Shown here piece by piece: positions 60,097 through 64,000 of a stretch of 64,000 nucleotides of DNA. The stretch is from contig NZ_JAPSHJ010000003.1 in NCBI RefSeq assembly GCF_031179985.1, forward strand, positions 58,214 through 122,213, in the 5' to 3' direction. A program made the position numbers and the translations under genes. Within the stretch, counting starts at the first letter, position 1. Every line of letters begins with the position of its first letter. This DNA comes from Arthrobacter sp. (GTDB lineage Bacteria; Actinomycetota; Actinomycetes; Actinomycetales; Micrococcaceae). The notes under the pieces are model-generated. The model was not told the DNA's origin. It did not search any database and worked only from the letters and a program-made list of their open reading frames with translations.

Positions 60097-60813
60097 ATGG
60101 CACGGAAATCACTCGTCGAGATGGTGGCAGACGAGCTTCTGGACCGGATTATCGCCGGCGAGTTCCCGCCAGGCACCAGCGTGCCCGGCGAACTCGAGCT
60201 CAGCGCGAAGCATGAAGTGAGCCGGATGACGGTACGCGAAGCCATGAAGACCCTGGAAGCCCAACGGATCCTCAGTGTGGAACGCGGGAGGGGAACGTTC
60301 GTGAACCCCTTGAGCCGCTGGTCCTCCCTGGAGGCTGTGTTGCGAGCTGCATCAGAAGGCGTGGATGATGCTGCAGCCGCCGTCCAACTGATCGAACTTC
60401 GCCGGATGCTCGAATCCGGGGCCTGTGAACTGGCGGCAGTGCGTATCAGCGATATCGATGTCCAAACCCTTCACCGCCATGTTGCCGCCATGCGCGCCGC
60501 CCACAAGATTAACGACGTCGCAGCCTTCGTGGAAGCCGATCTGGCCTTCCACGACCTGATTCTTCAAGCCTCGGAAAACGTCTTTGTGGCCGTGCTTTTT
60601 GAACCCCTGCACCGCGTGCTCCAAAAGAGACGGACGCAGACGTCGCGTGTACCTGAGATCCAGGCCCACGCAATCGACCACCATCAGAACATCGCCAATG
60701 CCCTTGAGACCCGCGACCCCATGCAGTCCCGGGACGCGATGGATGCCCACATGGAGCAAACCCTCAACGATCTGAAAACGTACGTCCTTGAGGCCCAGGC
60801 AACCCCGGCCTAG
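60097..60813 (+). CDS. GntR/FadR family regulator (FCD domain)
   Basis: 238 aa. The N-terminal winged helix (ELLDRIIAGEFPPGTSVPGE, LELSAKHEVSRMTVREAMKT, then GRGTFVNPLSRW) and the C-terminal all-helical FCD ligand domain with metal-type residues (DLAFHDLILQASENVF, HQNIANALETRD). It probably represses the divergent acid-sugar operon until an intermediate binds; a 17-bp palindrome lies between them. Confidence 0.93.
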   Translation: MARKSLVEMVADELLDRIIAGEFPPGTSVPGELELSAKHEVSRMTVREAMKTLEAQRILSVERGRGTFVNPLSRWSSLEAVLRAASEGVDDAAAAVQLIELRRMLESGACELAAVRISDIDVQTLHRHVAAMRAAHKINDVAAFVEADLAFHDLILQASENVFVAVLFEPLHRVLQKRRTQTSRVPEIQAHAIDHHQNIANALETRDPMQSRDAMDAHMEQTLNDLKTYVLEAQATPA

Positions 60814-60897
60814 GCCTAGCTGGACTCGCCTCTGTCCGATACTCTGCAGAGACGGCCCGGCCGGCCCGGGCATCGACGAGGATCACGAGGAGCTACG

Positions 60898-61107
60898 TTG
60901 CCTAACCACACCTATAGCATTTCTGAAATTGTCGGAACATCCACTGAAGGCGTCGATGATGCCGTCCGCAACGGCCTCGCCGAGGCTGCCAAGACATTGC
61001 GCAACATGGACTGGTTTGAGGTCAAAGAAATCAGGGGCCACCTCGAAAACGGCGCTGTTGCCGATTGGCAAGTGACCATCAAGCTCGGATTCCGCTTGGA
61101 GCGCTAG
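60898..61107 (+). CDS. Dodecin, flavin-binding protein
   Basis: 69 aa from the TTG at 60898 with AGGAG upstream. Dodecin fold of one helix and three strands; the flavin-stacking Trp is in LRNMDWFEVKEIRGHLENGA, and WQVTIKLGFRLE is the last strand. Forms a hollow dodecamer that stores or buffers flavin. Monocistronic with its own terminator. Confidence 0.93.
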   Translation: MPNHTYSISEIVGTSTEGVDDAVRNGLAEAAKTLRNMDWFEVKEIRGHLENGAVADWQVTIKLGFRLER

Positions 61108-61136
61108 GCAACTGCCGGTATTCGCCGGCCATAATC

Positions 61137-61173
61137 CAGCCCCCGCGGAGCACTTCACAAACTGCGGGGGCTG
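61137..61173 (+). terminator. Terminator after dodecin gene
   Basis: CAGCCCCCGC (61137-61146) pairs exactly with 61164-61173; CTTCG follows. It lies between convergent genes and may act both ways. Confidence 0.65.
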
Positions 61174-61178
61174 CTTCG

Positions 61179-61562
61179 TTAACTGGGCTGGCTCAGGTTC
61201 TCCTGGAGCAGGGTCCGGTGAGCGACGGCGGCATCCGCATGCAAGGCGCGGCCGGCGTCAGTAAGTTCGAGGAACAGTGACCGCCTGTCATCCTCGCAGG
61301 ATTGCCGGCTTATCAGGCCCGCTTTCTGCAGGCGGTCAACTACTTTAGACAACGCGCTTTGGGTCATGGGAGTGCGTTGCCCCAGCTGCTTCATACGGCA
61401 GGCATCAGCGTTGTCGGCCACAAGATCCAGGATCTCGAACTCATTGAGCCCGATGTTGAACTTCGCCTCAAGCTCGCGGTCGATGGCTCCGGCCGTGCGG
61501 AAGTAGGCGCTCTGAATGTCGCGCCATTGCTCCACCAGCTCACGATCCTGTGCCATTTCCAT
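61179..61562 (-). CDS. MarR family transcriptional regulator
   Basis: 127 aa. Winged helix: GLNEFEILDLVADNADACRM, GQRTPMTQSALSKVVDRLQK and AGLISRQSCEDDRRSLFLEL, the standard MarR recognition helix and wing with the conserved DDRRS. Slightly short. Divergent from the MFS exporter at 61648, which it most likely represses through the TGTCAT-TAG-ATGACA site. Confidence 0.93.
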   Translation of the reverse strand: MEMAQDRELVEQWRDIQSAYFRTAGAIDRELEAKFNIGLNEFEILDLVADNADACRMKQLGQRTPMTQSALSKVVDRLQKAGLISRQSCEDDRRSLFLELTDAGRALHADAAVAHRTLLQENLSQPS

Positions 61563-61612
61563 GGCCTCATCCTAGTAGATCCGGCAAATAATGTCCACGT
61601 CATAATATTCCT

Positions 61613-61627
61613 TGTCATTAGATGACA
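61613..61627. promoter_or_regulatory. MarR-type operator between regulator and MFS gene
   Basis: TGTCAT-TAG-ATGACA inverted repeat, with TGTCCACGTCATAAT and ACACGTCATAT variants on either side. Confidence 0.65.
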
Positions 61628-61647
61628 CGTCATATAGATTGACGGTT

Positions 61648-63102
61648 ATGACTTCACTTTCCACTCTTGAAAGATCCGCCGGAGAACGGCCCGGCCCTGT
61701 CCGCTGGAACCGTGCACAATGGATGCTGCTTTTGGTTCTCTGCACGGTGCTGGCCCTCGACGGCCTTGACGTCTCCATGGTGGGCGTCGCATTGCCCTCA
61801 ATTGGCCAGGAACTCAACCTCGGCACCGACTCCCTGCAGTGGATCGTCTCGGCGTATGTACTGGGTTACGGAAGTCTCCTGCTCCTGGGCGGCCGGCTGG
61901 CCGACCTGCTGGGCCGCCGTCGTATCTTCCTCATTGCCCTCACAGTCTTCGCCGCGGCATCCCTGCTGGGCGGACTTGTGGATGATCCCACGCTCCTGAT
62001 CGCTACCCGCTTCATCAAGGGACTGGCTGCGGCCTTCACAGCACCTACAGGTTTTTCCATCATCACCACCAACTTCGCGGAAGGGCGGGAGCGTAACCGC
62101 GCCCTGTCCATCTTCTCCACGTTCGGCGCCAGCGGATTCTCACTGGGCTTGGTGGTCGGCGGACTTATGACCACCATGAGCTGGCGCTGGACGTTCCTGG
62201 TCTCGGTACCGGTCGCTATCGCCGTCGTTCTTTTGGGCCTCAAATTCATCCCGAAGGACAACCCGGCAGATCAGGAACAGGACAGTGGCCACGATATTTG
62301 GGGCGCGGTGACCCTGGCTTTGGGCATGCTGGGCCTCGTGTACACCTTGGTATCGGCACCGGAGCGGGGATGGGGATCTGTGGCAACTATCGCCGGGTTC
62401 GCAATTTCCGCCGCGATACTGACAGCCTTCGCAGTGATCGAAAAGAGAGTTGCCCATCCTCTTATCCGCTTCAGCATTTTGAAGGAAGGATGGGTGGCTC
62501 GTGCCAACCTCAGCGCTGTAGGCCTCTTTGGCTCCTACCTCAGCTTCCAGTTCATCGTGACCCTGTTCCTGCAGTCGGTCCTCGGCTGGAGCCCGCTAAG
62601 CATGGCACTGGCACTCCTGCCTGCCGGACTCCTGGTGGTCGCCACGGCGCCGTTTGCTGACAAATTCATTGACAGGTTCGGTGCCCCCCGGCTGATTGTG
62701 GTTGGCCTGGCTGCCCTGACTCTGGGTTACATCCTGTTCCTGCGGGTCGGAACTACGCCGAACTACGCAGTAGACATCCTTCCTTCCATCCTTCTGCTTG
62801 GTGTCGGCTTTGCCCTGGCATTCCCCTCCATCAACGTCCAGGCGACGGCAGGTATCCGCAACTCGGAGCAGGGGCTGGCGGCCGGCCTCATTCAGACCAG
62901 CACCCAGGTTGGTGCAGCGCTGGTACTCGCCGTCACCACCGCCGTCATCAGCGGGCACGGGAGCGGCCGGGACGCCACTGCTGCTGAGATGCTCGCGCAG
63001 TACCGCCCCGGCCTGATCCTCAGTGGTGTTGTTGCCATTGCCGCCCTTGCAGTCGCTGCAGCACCGGCGCGGCGCTCAAAGGTGCTGGCGCCCGTCGGTT
63101 GA
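61648..63102 (+). CDS. MFS transporter, DHA2/QacA-EmrB-like
   Basis: 484 aa from the ATG at 61648; a TTG at 61612 would overlap the operator. About 14 helices. Motifs: LALDGLDVSMVGVALPSIGQ (motif D1 type), GGRLADLLGRRRIFLIALTV and TRFIKGLAAAFTAPTGFSII. Drug or toxic-compound exporter; the MarR regulator next door suggests induction by an aromatic or drug-like substrate. Confidence 0.93.
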   Translation: MTSLSTLERSAGERPGPVRWNRAQWMLLLVLCTVLALDGLDVSMVGVALPSIGQELNLGTDSLQWIVSAYVLGYGSLLLLGGRLADLLGRRRIFLIALTVFAAASLLGGLVDDPTLLIATRFIKGLAAAFTAPTGFSIITTNFAEGRERNRALSIFSTFGASGFSLGLVVGGLMTTMSWRWTFLVSVPVAIAVVLLGLKFIPKDNPADQEQDSGHDIWGAVTLALGMLGLVYTLVSAPERGWGSVATIAGFAISAAILTAFAVIEKRVAHPLIRFSILKEGWVARANLSAVGLFGSYLSFQFIVTLFLQSVLGWSPLSMALALLPAGLLVVATAPFADKFIDRFGAPRLIVVGLAALTLGYILFLRVGTTPNYAVDILPSILLLGVGFALAFPSINVQATAGIRNSEQGLAAGLIQTSTQVGAALVLAVTTAVISGHGSGRDATAAEMLAQYRPGLILSGVVAIAALAVAAAPARRSKVLAPVG

Positions 63103-63119
63103 GTCAGGCCGCTCAACGG

Positions 63120-64000
63120 TCAGGGCACGCAGGCCTTAGCAGGTTCCGGCGTTCCCTGGCCGTTGCTGCGACGGATCACCACTTCTACGCAGGTTTGGGC
63201 GTCCGGGCTGGCGGCCAGCACGGCTTGGGCTTGGCTGGAGGTGGTGTACTCGCCCGACTCCATAACAGAAACAGGGCGCCACATATACACATCCCCTTCT
63301 GCCGGGGCCGGGTTTTCCCACGTGAAAGTGACGCTGCCGCCTGTCTTTGTTCCGGCCAGCTTGGAGGGTGCCGGGACCACGCTACCCGGGCCAACGGCAT
63401 CCAGCGGTCCGTCCAGCCCGGGGGTGCTCTGTGGTGCACTGGGTGTGGTGCCGACGCCGTTGACCAGCAGCACAGCTGTCACAGCGGCAGCCGCAAGCAC
63501 TCCCCCGGCTGCCAGTAGCAGCCACTTGCGACCACCCCGGGAGTCCGGCTCAACAGCAGCTTCGGGCACCGAATCGGGCTCAGCCGGGCGGAGTTGTGTG
63601 TCCTCCACCGGCAACGGCGTCATTGGCGCCGGGCGGTCCCATCCGATCCGGGCGGCAGTCGCAGCCCCGGGAGACGGGGCAGCCGGCAGCGACGCCGGGG
63701 ACAGCGGGACGGCCGAAGTCACCTGGGCCCCGCGGGCAACGGTCGTGTCCTGGCCGGATCCTGGCAGCGTGGATTCTGGCATCGTGGAACCCGTTGGTCC
63801 ATTGGGGCGCGGGTCGATGGAAACCACGCCGCGTATCCGGGTTGCATCTTCGGAGGCGTTGTCGCCGGGATGATCCGCGTCGTGGCCGTCGTCGAGCACT
63901 TCAAACCGTGTCACAGAGAGGCTAAGCTCCGCCTGGACACGCTGCAGCGCCAGGGCAAGCGCGTGGGCTGAGGGATACCTGGACTCGGGCTGCTTGGCCA
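63120..64000 (-). CDS. Serine/threonine protein kinase, C-terminal part (runs off right edge)
   Basis: The frame is open from base 64000 to the stop at 63120. It begins QPESRYPSAHALALALQRVQ then AELSLSVTRFEVLDD, the end of a Hanks-type kinase domain as in actinobacterial PknB-like proteins. An intracellular Pro/Ala-rich linker follows, then one transmembrane segment (WLLLAAGGVLAAAAVTAVLL) and an extracellular domain of about 90 residues with a fibronectin-III-like pattern (GGSVTFTWENPAPAEGDVYM) and two Cys. A GTG at 63914 is internal and not the true start. Catalytic residues lie outside the window. Confidence 0.85.
   Translation of the reverse strand, partial: AKQPESRYPSAHALALALQRVQAELSLSVTRFEVLDDGHDADHPGDNASEDATRIRGVVSIDPRPNGPTGSTMPESTLPGSGQDTTVARGAQVTSAVPLSPASLPAAPSPGAATAARIGWDRPAPMTPLPVEDTQLRPAEPDSVPEAAVEPDSRGGRKWLLLAAGGVLAAAAVTAVLLVNGVGTTPSAPQSTPGLDGPLDAVGPGSVVPAPSKLAGTKTGGSVTFTWENPAPAEGDVYMWRPVSVMESGEYTTSSQAQAVLAASPDAQTCVEVVIRRSNGQGTPEPAKACVP

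Noticed and set aside
1-64000. tRNA, rRNA, CRISPR arrays, insertion sequences and riboswitches
   Set aside because: Read for T-loop-like GGTTCGA sequences, regular spacer repeats, transposase motifs and leader structures; none was convincing.

Overview
High-GC actinobacterial chromosome, most likely Arthrobacter, Pseudarthrobacter or a close relative (Micrococcaceae). This rests on uniformly GC-rich codon use, several GTG/TTG starts, GAF-ANTAR regulators, DUF3618 and Holin-X stress proteins, a fructose PTS with its own HPr, an NHEJ pair (Ku plus a Pol-PE-Lig type LigD), a desABCD siderophore operon under an IdeR-type iron box, and a Ser/Thr kinase. I see no rRNA, tRNA, CRISPR array, prophage or insertion sequence. 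It reads as ordinary chromosome with many short transcription units.

Layout. 0-6.6 kb is a stress region: the start of an alternative sigma factor gene (minus strand, running off the left edge, with a Gln/Asn/Pro-rich pentad repeat), an epimerase with its own pentad-repeat tail, a membrane coiled-coil protein, an operon of small membrane stress proteins (Holin-X, DUF3618) followed by a BrkB-type protein, and a tandem universal stress protein. 6.6-17.6 kb holds a methyltransferase, a thiamine-binding-like protein, a TetR regulator, a GAF-ANTAR cluster, AzlCD, GDPD, DUF445, an SDR, PxpA and two poorly known proteins. 17.7-26.4 kb holds a KptA remnant, an MFS exporter, a GH65 phosphorylase with beta-phosphoglucomutase, a STAS-like protein, an esterase, an aminotransferase and a lipoprotein. 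26.5-30.1 kb is a LacI-regulated unit with a dihydrodipicolinate-synthase-like enzyme and an atypical Nramp-fold transporter. 30.1-36.2 kb holds a TetR/DUF4386 pair and fruR-fruK-fruA-ptsH. 36.3-41.6 kb is centred on Ku and LigD. 42-50.2 kb holds an MHS transporter, an SDR and desABCD. 50.4-55 kb holds a P-loop kinase, the second divergent STAS-like/GAF-ANTAR pair and membrane enzymes. 55-60.8 kb is a four-carbon acid-sugar catabolic cluster with a FadR-type regulator. 60.9-64 kb holds a dodecin, a MarR/MFS pair and the C-terminal part of a Ser/Thr kinase that runs off the right edge.

How the parts fit. Carbon supply is served by the PTS route (fructose to fructose-1,6-bisphosphate), the GH65/PgmB route (alpha-disaccharide to glucose plus glucose-6-phosphate) and the GntP, dehydrogenase, DUF1537 kinase and class II aldolase route (threonate/erythronate-type acids to a triose phosphate). 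Each has a visible local operator or regulator. Iron acquisition is the desferrioxamine-type operon. Stress and repair functions recur across the window, and some of their upstream regions share a TAAG-N4-CTTA palindrome, sometimes beside a GGGTA element resembling sigma-B/F type promoters. That pattern is suggestive because a sigma-B/F-like gene opens the window.

Least ordinary content: the repeat-bearing sigma factor, the duplicated divergent GAF-ANTAR/'DALYR' module, the Nramp-like transporter lacking the canonical metal motifs inside a catabolic-looking operon, the acid-sugar cluster with an FBA-type aldolase in place of OtnC/OtnI, and the N-terminally missing KptA. No wholly new defence or mobile system was found.
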